Notes under the pieces: model-generated
What the model saw: the letters and a program-made list of their open reading frames with translations, nothing else
The model's database searches: none
What the model was told of the DNA's origin: nothing
Source: Pseudomonas fluorescens
GTDB taxonomy: Bacteria; Pseudomonadota; Gammaproteobacteria; Pseudomonadales; Pseudomonadaceae
DNA: 64,000 nt
Reading direction: 5' to 3'
Assembly: GCF_004683905.1 (NCBI RefSeq)
Contig: NZ_CP038438.1
Coordinates: forward strand, 1,922,001 to 1,986,000
Translations under genes and position numbers: made by a program
Shown: piece by piece, positions 16,456 to 25,524 of the stretch
How positions within the stretch are numbered: position 1 is the first letter of the stretch
How the letters are laid out: each line of letters begins with the position of its first letter

Positions 16456-16585
16456 TCCGACCTTCCTCAATGGGTATCGGCCCTTCGACCGGGAGTTGAC
16501 CGGGTTGTTCCTGAGGCTAAGGCAATTGAAGCAAATGCGAGGCTTTTGCGGATGAGCGGCGTGCTGAGCCGCTCATCAGAGCAGA

Positions 16586-17176
16586 TCAGATCAGATCTTG
16601 AGTCAGGGCAAGGGTGGCGAAGTTGTCGGCCATGATCGCCATTTCCGCTTCCTGCACCACGGCGGCGCTGAGCACGCGGCCCTTGAACGGCAGGTCACGG
16701 GTGGCGCAGGCGTCTTCGACCAGGGTGCAACGGAAGCCCAGGTTCTTCGCCGCGCGTACGGTGGTGCTGACGCTGGAGTGGCTCATGAAACCGCAGACGA
16801 TCAGGTCCAGCGAGCCAAGATTCTGCAAACGGTCGAGCAGTTCGGTGCCGTGGAACGCGCTCGGCAGCAGTTTGCCGATGATGGTTTCGTCACCTTGTGG
16901 CTCAAGGCCGGGGATGAATTCGCCGCGTTCGCCCTGCGGGTCGAACAGGCCACCGACGGTGCCGAGATGACGCACGTGCACGATCGGCCGACCGGCTGCA
17001 CGGGCCGCGGCGACCAGTTGTTTGATGTTCGCGACGGCCGCGTCCATGCCGCTCAGGGCCAGCGGGCCACTGAGGTACTCTTTCTGGGCATCGATGATGA
17101 CCACGGTGGCATGGCTCAGTGTGGCCGCTGCGTAACCGCGGCCGCTGAGTTGAAACATCGTTTTTGGAACGGACAT
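16586..17176 (-). CDS. Isochorismatase-fold hydrolase with Ser in place of the usual Cys
   Basis: A 196-residue protein of the isochorismatase-like cysteine hydrolase superfamily. The catalytic Asp (VVIIDAQKEYL, D29) and Lys (IIGKLLPSAF, K102) are clear. The third triad position, normally Cys in a phrase such as TxxCVSTTARAA, reads MSHSSVSTTVRAA here, with Ser135 at the Cys place. The protein may therefore not be a thiol hydrolase; a role like true isochorismatases (which lack this Cys) or loss of activity is possible. The ATG at 17176 has AAGGAG upstream. Confidence 0.85.
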   Translation of the reverse strand: MSVPKTMFQLSGRGYAAATLSHATVVIIDAQKEYLSGPLALSGMDAAVANIKQLVAAARAAGRPIVHVRHLGTVGGLFDPQGERGEFIPGLEPQGDETIIGKLLPSAFHGTELLDRLQNLGSLDLIVCGFMSHSSVSTTVRAAKNLGFRCTLVEDACATRDLPFKGRVLSAAVVQEAEMAIMADNFATLALTQDLI

Positions 17177-17413
17177 TCGGGGCTCCTTGGGGTGGGGCTT
17201 TTGCGGCATTGTCCTCTGGCTGAGCGGTTCTGTGAACCGCTACCATCGTAGGCAGCGTCGTTACTGGCCTGCAGCCTTGTCAAGTTACACGTTCTGTTCA
17301 ATAGCTGATGCAAAAAACAGAAAAGTCCTACTGTCGGCCGCGAATGTTTCCCGCGTCGTCGTGACGCGTTTTGGCTGGTAGAATCGCCAGTCGTTTTTCT
17401 GGAGTTCTGCCCC

Positions 17414-18322
17414 GTGATCACTTCCCGACTTCGTACCCTGCGCGACCACATCCGTTGGGCCGTCAGCCGCTTCCATGGGGAGGATCTGTTTTTCGGCCAT
17501 GGCACCGACAACGCCTGGGATGAAGCCCGGCAGTTGGTGCTCGGTGCCTTGCACCTGCCGTGGGAGATCGCCGACAGCTACCTCGACTGTGCGCTGGAAG
17601 ACGACGAGCTGGTCAACCTGCAACGCCTGCTCAAGCGCCGCATCGAAGAGCGCATCCCGACTGCGTACCTGTTGGGTGAGGCATGGTTCTGCGGCATGTC
17701 GTTCATCGTCGATGAGCGCGTGCTGATCCCGCGTTCGCCGATTGGCGAGCTGATCGAAAACCGCTTCGCACCGTGGATCGGCGACGAGCCGGCACGCATC
17801 CTCGACCTGTGCACCGGCTCGGGCTGCATCGGGATCGCCTGCGCCTACGAGTTCCAGAACGCTGAAGTGGTGCTGGCCGATCTGTCGTTCGAAGCGCTGG
17901 AAGTGGCCAACCAGAACATCGAGCGCCATGGCGTCGATGAGCGTGTGTACACCGTGCAGGGCGATGGTTTCGATGGCCTGCCGGGGCAGCGTTTCGACCT
18001 GATCGTGTCGAACCCGCCGTACGTTGATGCCGAAGATTTCGCCGACATGCCGGACGAATACCAGCACGAACCGGAGCTGGGCCTGGCCTGCGGAGATGAC
18101 GGTCTGAACCTGGTACGGCGGATGCTCGCCGAAGCGGCGGATCACCTGACCGAGAAGGGGCTATTGATCGTTGAGGTGGGCAACAGCCAGGTGCACGTCG
18201 AAGCGCTGTACCCGGAAGTCGATTTTGCCTGGCTCGAATTCGAGCGCGGCGGGCATGGTGTGTTCATGCTGACGGCGGAGCAGTGCCGCGATCATCAGGC
18301 CTTGTTCGCTTCCCGCGTCTGA
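17414..18322 (+). CDS. prmB: Ribosomal protein L3 glutamine N5-methyltransferase
   Basis: A 302-residue SAM-dependent methyltransferase that modifies a glutamine of ribosomal protein L3. Visible are the N-terminal helical domain ([16 protein letters not shown]), the SAM motif [19 protein letters not shown] and the substrate-side motif NPPY ([13 protein letters not shown]), which marks amide methylation of glutamine. The start is a GTG at 17414, 14 bases after TGGAG. It is distinguished from PrmC by its N-terminal domain and by aroC being close downstream. Confidence 0.95.
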   Translation: MITSRLRTLRDHIRWAVSRFHGEDLFFGHGTDNAWDEARQLVLGALHLPWEIADSYLDCALEDDELVNLQRLLKRRIEERIPTAYLLGEAWFCGMSFIVDERVLIPRSPIGELIENRFAPWIGDEPARILDLCTGSGCIGIACAYEFQNAEVVLADLSFEALEVANQNIERHGVDERVYTVQGDGFDGLPGQRFDLIVSNPPYVDAEDFADMPDEYQHEPELGLACGDDGLNLVRRMLAEAADHLTEKGLLIVEVGNSQVHVEALYPEVDFAWLEFERGGHGVFMLTAEQCRDHQALFASRV

Positions 18323-18335
18323 CCTGACTGACTTT

Positions 18336-18468
18336 TGTGGCGAGGGAGCTTGCTCCCGCTGGTCTGCGAAGCAGACCCAAAATATGCAATGACGGTGCAC
18401 CAGACATACCGCATGTGCATGTTTTACGACTGCTTCGCAGTCGAGCGGGAGCAAGCTCCCTCGCCACA
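18336..18468. repeat. REP doublet (GTGGCGAGGGAGCTTGCTCCCGCT family)
   Basis: Inverted pair of the fourth repeat family, core GGGAGCTTGCTCCC, with a long inner spacer that has its own inverted segment (GGTCTGCGAAGCAGACC). It lies between convergent prmB and the next minus-strand gene. Confidence 0.9.
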
Positions 18469-18482
18469 GGTCAACGCTGATT

Positions 18483-19274
18483 TCAGCGGTGCGTAGCAAT
18501 CCAGATCAACAATCCTGCCTGAAACACCGCAAACGCCACCAGACAGGTAATGGTAAAGCGCAATCCAGCGTCTTCACGCTTGAACTTGCTGACCTTGTCT
18601 TCCTGCTTCTTCAGCTTCACTTCCTGCTCGGCGAGGTTCTGCTCGGCCTGTTGCAGCATCTGCGCTGCTTCGAGAATCTCGACGATCTGCAGCTTCTCGC
18701 TGTTCCAGTCGCCCAACAGGTCACCGACCTGTACCTCTTTGACGCTGCCCTTCAAATGCTGGGCATCGGCGTACACCACATCAAAACCGTGCACACGCAA
18801 GAAGTGATCGCGACGCAGACGGGTGTCTTCGTTCAGCGCATCCTTGTTGTTCAGGTCCATGCCGTCGACCGTGTAGGCGGGCCAGCGTTTTTTCGCCCAA
18901 TTGATGCCTTGTGCAGCCATGAAACGACCTATACCACGGTTCAACGGTTCGATCTGCAAACCGCTGTCGGGGCCGAAGTGCACACGTTTGCTGGTGTGAT
19001 TGACCCACACATCCAGATGGTTCTGCTCTTTGCGCACGCGCTGACCGGGCAGTTTGATCGCCATGCGCATCAGGCTGTGTTCTTTGCTGTTGCGCTCGGC
19101 GTAGCCGAACTCGACAAAGCGCAACGGCCGGCCACCGGTGTGACGGTCAGTCTGCAACGGCGCCAGGCGGAGCATCTTGTGGTGCTCGACGCTGACGTCC
19201 GCCCATGGCAGCTCGACCGCTGGCGGTGCGTCTTTTTCAGCGGTGGTGTCGGGTGAAGTCGGGGTATCAGTCAT
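18483..19274 (-). CDS. Unknown protein with coiled coil and C-terminal membrane anchor
   Basis: A 263-residue protein I do not recognise. It has an acidic, Thr-rich N-terminus, a globular middle part (about 25-185), a heptad-like helix (AAQMLQQAEQNLAEQEVKLKKQEDKVSKFKRE, about 203-235) suggesting a coiled coil, and one hydrophobic segment at the end (FTITCLVAFAVFQAGLLIWIA). It is likely tail-anchored in the inner membrane with the bulk in the cytoplasm. It lies between prmB and an alpha/beta hydrolase gene, on the opposite strand from prmB and aroC. Confidence 0.75.
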   Translation of the reverse strand: MTDTPTSPDTTAEKDAPPAVELPWADVSVEHHKMLRLAPLQTDRHTGGRPLRFVEFGYAERNSKEHSLMRMAIKLPGQRVRKEQNHLDVWVNHTSKRVHFGPDSGLQIEPLNRGIGRFMAAQGINWAKKRWPAYTVDGMDLNNKDALNEDTRLRRDHFLRVHGFDVVYADAQHLKGSVKEVQVGDLLGDWNSEKLQIVEILEAAQMLQQAEQNLAEQEVKLKKQEDKVSKFKREDAGLRFTITCLVAFAVFQAGLLIWIATHR

Positions 19275-19373
19275 AACGGCGAGATCCTGTCCAAGCCCTG
19301 CTTGTCGCCAGCCGATACGCTGGCGACAAAGGCTTATCGGCCGTTTTTTGCAGGACTGGAGGGCAAACTACGG

Positions 19374-20327
19374 TTAACGGTTGCGAATGCCGTCAATAAA
19401 TTCGATGAGTTTGCCGCCCAGTTCCGCCGCCAGTGGCAAATTGGGGTCCTTATACGAGGCCAATTGCCGCTTCACATCGGCGGGGACGATGCGCATGACG
19501 TGGTTCATGCCGTCGATCACCACCAGTTCGGCGTCGGGCTTGGCGGCTTTCAGCGCCTGCGCATCGCCGACGCCGACCTGCATGTCGTTGCTGCCCTGGA
19601 CGATCAGCGCCGGCATCTTCAGTTGTGCAAAGGCCTTGGCCGGGTCCTGGCGAAACAGCGAAATCAGGTACGGCTGCACGCTCGGGCGGAAGATCGGTTG
19701 CAGTGGCGCCGGCACGTTGTCATCGGTGTGACCGGCCTTGAGGCTGTCGAGCAGTTCATTACTGCGCAGCATCAACGGTGGCGGCAGGCTACGGGCTAGT
19801 TGTTCGCGGATTACCTGATCCACCGGGCGCGCGCTGCCGGACAGCGAAATCAGCGCAGCGGCGTCGGCACGCGGAGCGGCGAGGGTGGCAATCAGTGCAC
19901 CTTCGCTGTGACCGAGCAGAATCAACGGGCCGAAACGCGGGTCGTTTTTCAGCTTCTGGCTCCAGGCCACGGCGTCGTCGACGTAGCCTTCCACCGACAG
20001 ATTGCGCTCGTCAGGTGTGGCCGGCCGGCTCGCAGCCACCCCGCGCTTGTCGTAGCGCACGCTGGCGATGTTGTGTTTGGCCAGCACCCAGGCCAGCCGC
20101 TTGAGGCTGTCATTGCGCCCGCCATCGGGGTTATTGCCGTCACGATCTGTAGGACCGGAGCCGGCAAGGATCAGGACAACCGGCACTGGGTTGTCGGATT
20201 TTGGCAGCAACAGCGAGCCGAAAAGTTCACCGCTCCCGGTATCCAGAGAGATCGGGCGCTGCAGGACAGTCGCGTGGGCAAAACCGGTAAACAGGGTAAG
20301 ACTCAAGATCAGAACTCGCAGCATCAT
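19374..20327 (-). CDS. Secreted alpha/beta hydrolase
   Basis: A 317-residue alpha/beta-fold hydrolase with an N-terminal signal peptide (MMLRVLILSLTLFTGFAHA). The nucleophile elbow GHSEG (LILLGHSEGALIATLAA, near residue 150), the oxyanion phrase ILAGSGPTDRDGNNP and the late phrase IDGMNHVMRI (catalytic His) are visible. An acid residue is expected in VQGSNDMQV. It should act in the periplasm on an ester or peptide-like substrate that cannot be named. The start could be either of two adjacent ATG codons. Confidence 0.85.
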   Translation of the reverse strand: MMLRVLILSLTLFTGFAHATVLQRPISLDTGSGELFGSLLLPKSDNPVPVVLILAGSGPTDRDGNNPDGGRNDSLKRLAWVLAKHNIASVRYDKRGVAASRPATPDERNLSVEGYVDDAVAWSQKLKNDPRFGPLILLGHSEGALIATLAAPRADAAALISLSGSARPVDQVIREQLARSLPPPLMLRSNELLDSLKAGHTDDNVPAPLQPIFRPSVQPYLISLFRQDPAKAFAQLKMPALIVQGSNDMQVGVGDAQALKAAKPDAELVVIDGMNHVMRIVPADVKRQLASYKDPNLPLAAELGGKLIEFIDGIRNR

Positions 20328-20457
20328 CACGCCATCATTCGCCAAGGTGCCGGTTGGACTCACCAACACCACTAAGGTTCGAGGATGAACTACTCGGTTA
20401 GCCTGCGTATACTGGCGCGCATCACGAATTCGGGTTTGATTTCACGGAGCGTCCTGC

Positions 20458-21549
20458 ATGTCCGGCAATACCTACGGCAAGTTGTTCACTGTCACCACCG
20501 CTGGCGAGAGCCATGGTCCGGCGTTGGTCGCCATTGTCGACGGCTGCCCGCCGGGCCTGGAGATCTCCCTCGAAGACCTGCAGCGCGACCTCGATCGGCG
20601 CAAGCCAGGCACCAGCCGTCACACCACCCAGCGTCAGGAAGCCGATGAAGTCGAAATCCTTTCCGGCGTGTTCGAGGGCCGCACCACCGGTTGCTCGATC
20701 GGCCTGCTGATCCGCAACACCGACCAGAAGTCCAAGGACTACTCGGCGATCAAGGATCTGTTCCGCCCGGCGCACGCCGACTACACCTACCACCACAAAT
20801 ACGGCGAGCGCGACTACCGTGGTGGCGGTCGCAGCTCGGCGCGGGAAACCGCGATGCGTGTGGCGGCAGGTGCGATTGCCAAAAAGTATCTGGCCAGCCA
20901 GGGCATCGTCATCCGCGGCTACATGAGCCAGCTCGGCCCGATCGAAATCCCGTTCAAGACCTGGGATTCGGTGGAACAGAACGCGTTCTTCAGCCCGGAT
21001 CCGGACAAGGTCCCGGAACTGGAAGCCTACATGGACCAGTTGCGCCGCGATCAGGACTCGGTCGGGGCGAAGATCACTGTAGTCGCCGAAGGCGTGATGC
21101 CGGGCCTCGGCGAGCCGATTTTCGACCGCCTCGACGCTGAACTGGCGCATGCGCTGATGAGCATCAACGCGGTGAAAGGCGTGGAAATCGGCGCCGGTTT
21201 CGCCTGCGTCGCCCAGCGCGGCACCGAGCATCGCGATGAACTGACCCCGCAAGGTTTCCTCAGCAACAACGCTGGCGGCATCCTCGGCGGCATTTCGTCC
21301 GGTCAGCCGATCGTCGCGCATCTGGCGCTCAAGCCAACGTCGAGCATCACCACTCCGGGCCGTTCGATCGACATCCACGGCAATCCGGTCGACGTGATCA
21401 CCAAGGGCCGTCACGATCCGTGCGTCGGCATCCGCGCCACGCCGATTGCCGAAGCGATGATGGCCATCGTGCTGATGGATCACCTGCTGCGTCATCGTGG
21501 GCAGAACGCCGACGTGCGCGTCAGCACCCCGGTGCTGGGTCAGCTTTGA
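20458..21549 (+). CDS. aroC: Chorismate synthase
   Basis: A 363-residue chorismate synthase, which makes chorismate from EPSP with reduced FMN, the last shikimate step. Signature phrases are [60 protein letters not shown] and [18 protein letters not shown]. The length is normal. The product is the substrate for PabB, encoded at 59.4 kb. The MFS gene follows after 31 bp and may be co-transcribed. Confidence 0.98.
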   Translation: MSGNTYGKLFTVTTAGESHGPALVAIVDGCPPGLEISLEDLQRDLDRRKPGTSRHTTQRQEADEVEILSGVFEGRTTGCSIGLLIRNTDQKSKDYSAIKDLFRPAHADYTYHHKYGERDYRGGGRSSARETAMRVAAGAIAKKYLASQGIVIRGYMSQLGPIEIPFKTWDSVEQNAFFSPDPDKVPELEAYMDQLRRDQDSVGAKITVVAEGVMPGLGEPIFDRLDAELAHALMSINAVKGVEIGAGFACVAQRGTEHRDELTPQGFLSNNAGGILGGISSGQPIVAHLALKPTSSITTPGRSIDIHGNPVDVITKGRHDPCVGIRATPIAEAMMAIVLMDHLLRHRGQNADVRVSTPVLGQL

Positions 21550-21580
21550 TGGTTGATCGCCAAGCCGTCGCGGTCTGACC

Positions 21581-22726
21581 GTGGCGGCGCTCCCGTACTG
21601 GCGGCTGTCCAGTTTCTATCTGTTCTATTTCGCCTTGCTCGGCTCGACAGCGCCGTTTCTGGCGCTGTACTTCGATCATCTCGGCTTCAGCCCTGCGCGC
21701 ATCGGCGAGCTGGTGGCGATCCCGATGCTGATGCGCTGTGTGGCGCCGAACATCTGGGGCTGGCTCGGCGACTACACCGGCAAACGCCTGGCCATCGTGC
21801 GCTTCGGTGCGGTGTGTACGCTGCTGACGTTCTCGCTGATTTTCGTCAGCAAGACCTACGCCTGGCTGGCGATGGTCATGGCGCTGCACGCATTCTTCTG
21901 GCACGCGGTGTTGCCGCAATTCGAAGTCATCACCCTCGCGCACTTGCAGGGGCAAACCGCGCGCTACAGCCAGATTCGCCTGTGGGGCTCGATCGGTTTC
22001 ATCATCACCGTGGTCGCGCTGGGCCGACTGTTCGAATGGCTGAGCCTGGATATCTACCCGGCGGCGCTGGTGCTGATCATGGCCGGCATCGTCCTCAGCA
22101 GCCTGTGGGTGCCGAACGCGCAGCCACCGCAAGGTAATCGGCCGAGCGGGGAGGGCTTTCTCAAGCAGCTGCGCAGTCCCGGTGTACTGGCGTTTTACGC
22201 CTGCGTCGCGCTGATGCAGATGAGCCACGGCCCGTATTACACGTTTCTGACTTTGCACCTTGAACGACTCGGTTACAGCCGTGGCACGATCGGCATGCTC
22301 TGGGCCGTGGGCGTGGTCGCCGAGGTGCTGATGTTCATGGCGATGAGCCGGATTCTCGTGCGCTTTTCATTGCGTCGGGTGCTGATGGCGAGTTTTCTGC
22401 TGGCGGCGCTGCGCTGGTTGCTGCTAGGTTCGTTCGCCGAATTCCTCTGGGTACTGTTGTTGGCCCAGGTGCTGCACGCGGCGACCTTCGGCAGCTTTCA
22501 TGCGGCTGCCATCGCGTTCGTGCAACGTAGCTTCGGTGCGCGTCAGCAAGGTCAGGGGCAGGCGCTGTACGCGGCGCTGGCCGGCACCGGTGGCGCGCTG
22601 GGCGCGTTGTATTCCGGTTACAGCTGGAATGCCCTCGGTGCGACATTGACCTTTAGTATTGCCAGTCTCGCGGCGCTCGCTGCTGCCGTTATCATTGCCA
22701 CACGTATGCAAGAGGACAGGCCATGA
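21581..22726 (+). CDS. MFS transporter (HcaT-like), coupled to mtnB
   Basis: A 381-residue inner-membrane carrier with about 12 membrane segments, of the small MFS branch that includes 3-phenylpropionate carriers (start WRLSSFYLFYFALLGSTAPFLALYFDHLG). The start is a GTG. The stop overlaps the mtnB start by 4 bp (ATGA), so the two are translationally coupled. This links the carrier to methylthioribose salvage, though the family name suggests aromatic acids; the substrate is undecided. It follows aroC closely. Confidence 0.85.
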   Translation: MAALPYWRLSSFYLFYFALLGSTAPFLALYFDHLGFSPARIGELVAIPMLMRCVAPNIWGWLGDYTGKRLAIVRFGAVCTLLTFSLIFVSKTYAWLAMVMALHAFFWHAVLPQFEVITLAHLQGQTARYSQIRLWGSIGFIITVVALGRLFEWLSLDIYPAALVLIMAGIVLSSLWVPNAQPPQGNRPSGEGFLKQLRSPGVLAFYACVALMQMSHGPYYTFLTLHLERLGYSRGTIGMLWAVGVVAEVLMFMAMSRILVRFSLRRVLMASFLLAALRWLLLGSFAEFLWVLLLAQVLHAATFGSFHAAAIAFVQRSFGARQQGQGQALYAALAGTGGALGALYSGYSWNALGATLTFSIASLAALAAAVIIATRMQEDRP

Positions 22727-23349
22727 GCCTTACGCGTGAACAGCTCGCCCAGCAGATCGTCGACGCCGGGCGTTTTCTTTATGGTCGCGGCTGGTCGCCG
22801 GCCACCAGCAGCAATTACTCGACGCGTCTGTCGCCGAGCGAAGCGCTGCTGACCGTGTCCGGCAAGCACAAGGGCCAGTTGGGCCTGGACGACGTGCTCG
22901 CCACGGATTTGTCCGGCAACAGCCTGGAACCGGGCAAAAAGCCCTCGGCCGAAACCCTGCTCCACACTCAGCTCTACAGCTGGCGCCCGGAGATCGGCGC
23001 GGTGCTGCACACCCACTCGGTGAACGCCACGGTGCTGTCGCGCCTGACGCCGCAAGACTTTATCGAGTTCGAAGACTACGAACTGCAAAAAGCCTTCAGC
23101 GGCATCTCCACCCACGAATCGCGGGTGCGCGTGCCGATCTTCGACAACGATCAGGACATTGCGCGCCTCGCCGCCAAGGTGCAGCCTTGGCTCGACGCCC
23201 ATCCCGATTGCGTCGGTTATCTGATTCGCGGCCACGGCCTCTACACCTGGGGCGCGCAGATGAGCGATGCCCTGCGGCAGATCGAGGCCTTCGAATTTCT
23301 GTTTGAATGCGAGTTGAAAACCCGCAGCGTCATGAACCGCCAAGGCTGA
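22723..23349 (+). CDS. mtnB: Methylthioribulose-1-phosphate dehydratase
   Basis: A 208-residue class II aldolase-fold enzyme of methionine salvage that dehydrates methylthioribulose 1-phosphate. Zinc-binding histidines are seen in VLHTHSVNATVL and in GYLIRGHGLYTWG. The N-terminal GWSPATSSNYSTRL is typical of MtnB. It begins inside the end of the MFS gene and is followed after 92 bp by mtnD. mtnA, needed upstream in the pathway, is not in the window. Confidence 0.95.
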   Translation: MSLTREQLAQQIVDAGRFLYGRGWSPATSSNYSTRLSPSEALLTVSGKHKGQLGLDDVLATDLSGNSLEPGKKPSAETLLHTQLYSWRPEIGAVLHTHSVNATVLSRLTPQDFIEFEDYELQKAFSGISTHESRVRVPIFDNDQDIARLAAKVQPWLDAHPDCVGYLIRGHGLYTWGAQMSDALRQIEAFEFLFECELKTRSVMNRQG

Positions 23350-23441
23350 CTTCACCCGAAGCCGCCCATTTGCCTGATGAAATGCACTGCCCGACCGGTC
23401 TGCAAGAACCGGACGGCAAGGCCGATACCGAGGAATTGCCC

Positions 23442-23987
23442 ATGAGCAGCCTGTCCGTCTATCACGTATCCAGCCCCGAGATTCCGAACAAGGTGCTGAC
23501 CCATTTCGAAGACATCGCCTCGACGCTCGCCGAGCAGGGCGTGCGCTTCGACCGCTGGCAAGCCGCCGCGAAGATCCAGCCCGGCGCCAGCCAGGAAGAG
23601 GTGATCAGCGCCTATCAGGAGCAGATCGACAAGCTGATGACCGAGCGCGGTTACATCACCGTCGATGTGATCAGCCTCAACAGCGATCACCCGCAAAAAG
23701 CCGAACTGCGCGCCAAGTTCCTTGAAGAACACCGCCATGGCGAAGACGAAGTGCGCTTTTTCGTCGCTGGCCGTGGCCTGTTTACCCTGCACATCGACGA
23801 TTACGTCTACGCGGTGCTGTGCGAGAAGAATGACCTGATCTCTGTGCCCGCCGGCACCAAGCACTGGTTCGACATGGGCGAGCACCCGCACTTCGTGGCG
23901 ATTCGTCTGTTCAACAACCCGGAAGGCTGGGTCGCGAATTTCACCGGCGAAGACATCGCCGGGCGCTTCCCGCGTCTGGAGGACTGA
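23442..23987 (+). CDS. mtnD: Acireductone dioxygenase
   Basis: A 181-residue cupin metalloenzyme that oxidises acireductone to the keto-acid precursor of methionine (with Fe) or to an off-pathway product (with Ni). The metal-binding set is seen in [20 protein letters not shown] and in [11 protein letters not shown]. The ATG at 23442 begins the conserved [12 protein letters not shown]; a longer upstream frame only reads the mtnB-mtnD spacer. It lies 4 bp before mtnC. Confidence 0.95.
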   Translation: MSSLSVYHVSSPEIPNKVLTHFEDIASTLAEQGVRFDRWQAAAKIQPGASQEEVISAYQEQIDKLMTERGYITVDVISLNSDHPQKAELRAKFLEEHRHGEDEVRFFVAGRGLFTLHIDDYVYAVLCEKNDLISVPAGTKHWFDMGEHPHFVAIRLFNNPEGWVANFTGEDIAGRFPRLED

Positions 23988-23991
23988 GCCG

Positions 23992-24675
23992 ATGCCGATC
24001 AAAGCCATTGTCACTGACATTGAAGGCACCACCAGCGCGGTGAGTTTCGTTTTTGATGTGCTGTTCCCGTATGCGGCCAAACACCTGCCGGATTTTGTTC
24101 GGCAGAACGCCGAACGTGCCGATGTGGCTGAGCAACTCGACGCCGTGCGCCGCGACAGCAATGCACCGCAGGCCGATGTTGAACGGGTTGTTGAAATTCT
24201 CTTGAGCTGGATCGAGGAAGATCGCAAAGCCACGCCGCTCAAAGCCTTGCAAGGCATGGTCTGGGCCCAGGGTTATCACGCCGGGCAGTTGAAGGGCCAC
24301 GTGTACCCGGATGCCGTTGAAGCGCTCAAGCGCTGGCATCAGGCCGGTTATCAACTGTTTGTGTATTCGTCGGGTTCGATCCAGGCGCAGAAGCTGATCT
24401 TCGGCTGCTCCGAGGCGGGAGATCTGACACCGCTGTTCAGCGGGTATTTCGATACCACGTCGGGGCCCAAGCGTGAGGCGCAGTCTTACACCAACATTCA
24501 ACAGGCGATTGGTGTCGAACCGCAGGACATTCTGTTTCTGTCCGACATCGTTGAGGAGCTGGATGCCGCTCAATCGGCAGGCCTGCAGACCTGCGGCCTG
24601 GCGCGCGAGGGTGGGGAGCTGGGAAGCCATATCACCGTCGACAGCTTCACCGGCATCGAACCCGAAGCCTTTTAA
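23992..24675 (+). CDS. mtnC: Enolase-phosphatase E1
   Basis: A 227-residue HAD-superfamily enzyme that enolises and dephosphorylates diketomethylthiopentyl 1-phosphate to acireductone. The HAD motif is [15 protein letters not shown]; motif II lies in [13 protein letters not shown] and motif III/IV in [14 protein letters not shown]. It closes the mtnB-D-C run; a long REP hairpin follows the stop and probably terminates transcription. Confidence 0.96.
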   Translation: MPIKAIVTDIEGTTSAVSFVFDVLFPYAAKHLPDFVRQNAERADVAEQLDAVRRDSNAPQADVERVVEILLSWIEEDRKATPLKALQGMVWAQGYHAGQLKGHVYPDAVEALKRWHQAGYQLFVYSSGSIQAQKLIFGCSEAGDLTPLFSGYFDTTSGPKREAQSYTNIQQAIGVEPQDILFLSDIVEELDAAQSAGLQTCGLAREGGELGSHITVDSFTGIEPEAF

Positions 24676-24690
24676 CCACCCTCGATCCAA

Positions 24691-24778
24691 TGTGGGAGCG
24701 GGCTTGCTCGCGAAAGCGGTGTGTCAGCCAAATATTTTTGACTGACACACCGCTTTCGCGAGCAAGCCCGCTCCCACA
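24691..24778. repeat. REP doublet with perfect 37-bp arms
   Basis: Arms at 24691-24727 and 24742-24778 are perfectly complementary over 37 bp around a 14-nt AT-rich loop. The arms extend past the REP unit (TGTGGGAGCGGGCTTGCTCG plus CGAAAGCGGTGTGTCAG). The transcript would form an unusually stable hairpin after mtnC. Confidence 0.95.
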
Positions 24779-24800
24779 CGGAGTTTTGCATCAGCCAAAA

Positions 24801-24836
24801 ACACAGGCCGGACAGTGAAAGCTGCCCGGCCTGTGT
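24801..24836 (-). terminator. Terminator after DUF3509 gene
   Basis: Stem ACACAGGCCGG/CCGGCCTGTGT (11 bp) with a T-rich minus-strand tail, 32 bp past the stop; it may also serve the plus strand. Confidence 0.75.
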
Positions 24837-24867
24837 TTGTTTAAAGCTGTTTAAAGCTTCGAATCAA

Positions 24868-25146
24868 TTACAGCGAGTGATACGTCGGCAGAGCAAAGCG
24901 CTGCTGGCTTTGCAGCATCGCAATCTGCGGCAGCTCACTGGCTTCTTCCGCCAGGTCACGACGGATCGCGCTGATCGCCCACGACAGTTGGTCGGCGTTG
25001 TGCATTTGCTGATACGTCAGGGCGCGCTTGAATACTTTGCCTTCACTACTGCGCAGCGTCAGCAGGATCCCGCCATCGGGACGTGGCGCAGTGGTGACGT
25101 TGAAGTTGGAGAACAGCGAGGTAAATTTTTCTTGGATCAGGCTCAT
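24868..25146 (-). CDS. DUF3509-domain protein
   Basis: A 92-residue protein of the DUF3509 family, small proteins found mainly in Pseudomonas with no known function. The sequence starts MSLIQEKFTSLFSNFNVTTA, contains DGGILLTLRSSEGKVFKRALTYQQ and ends in ALPTYHSL. No signal peptide or membrane segment is seen. The frame stays open far upstream, but that part runs antisense to the acyl-CoA synthetase gene. Its AT-rich promoter region has a direct repeat (25272-25310). Confidence 0.85.
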   Translation of the reverse strand: MSLIQEKFTSLFSNFNVTTAPRPDGGILLTLRSSEGKVFKRALTYQQMHNADQLSWAISAIRRDLAEEASELPQIAMLQSQQRFALPTYHSL

Positions 25147-25524
25147 GTCTTTCAGCTCCGTATGCACTTGAATGGCAAGCATGCAGAGGAGGTTGCAGCG
25201 ATTGTGCCAGCACACGAAAAAATAAAAATGCTTATAAATCAATAAGTTAAAAATCGTGAAATTTGCATTCGTCGTGCAATCTGCATGAATGGCCATCGTG
25301 CATCCTGCATTTTGCGGGATTCTCATGAGTTGAACGGAACCAAACGGCAAAGTCGTAATCACCGCCGCCAGGCGTGACAGGGCGGATACAAAACATTGCA
25401 AAAACCGCGTGTACAGGCCGAGAAGCGCTGACGTATTTTCGATCTCGACCTTGCCCACAACGCAGGTCATGCCCACAGCCCGAACAATAAAAAACTGGCC
25501 GACCAGGCCGACCGGGGAGCTGCC
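25147..25524. other. Divergent promoter region, DUF3509 / acyl-CoA synthetase
   Basis: A 378-bp spacer, AT-rich near 25210-25260. It contains a 15-bp direct repeat (TCGTGCAATCTGCAT and TCGTGCATCCTGCAT, 24 bp apart), a possible operator. No coding potential was seen. Confidence 0.55.
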
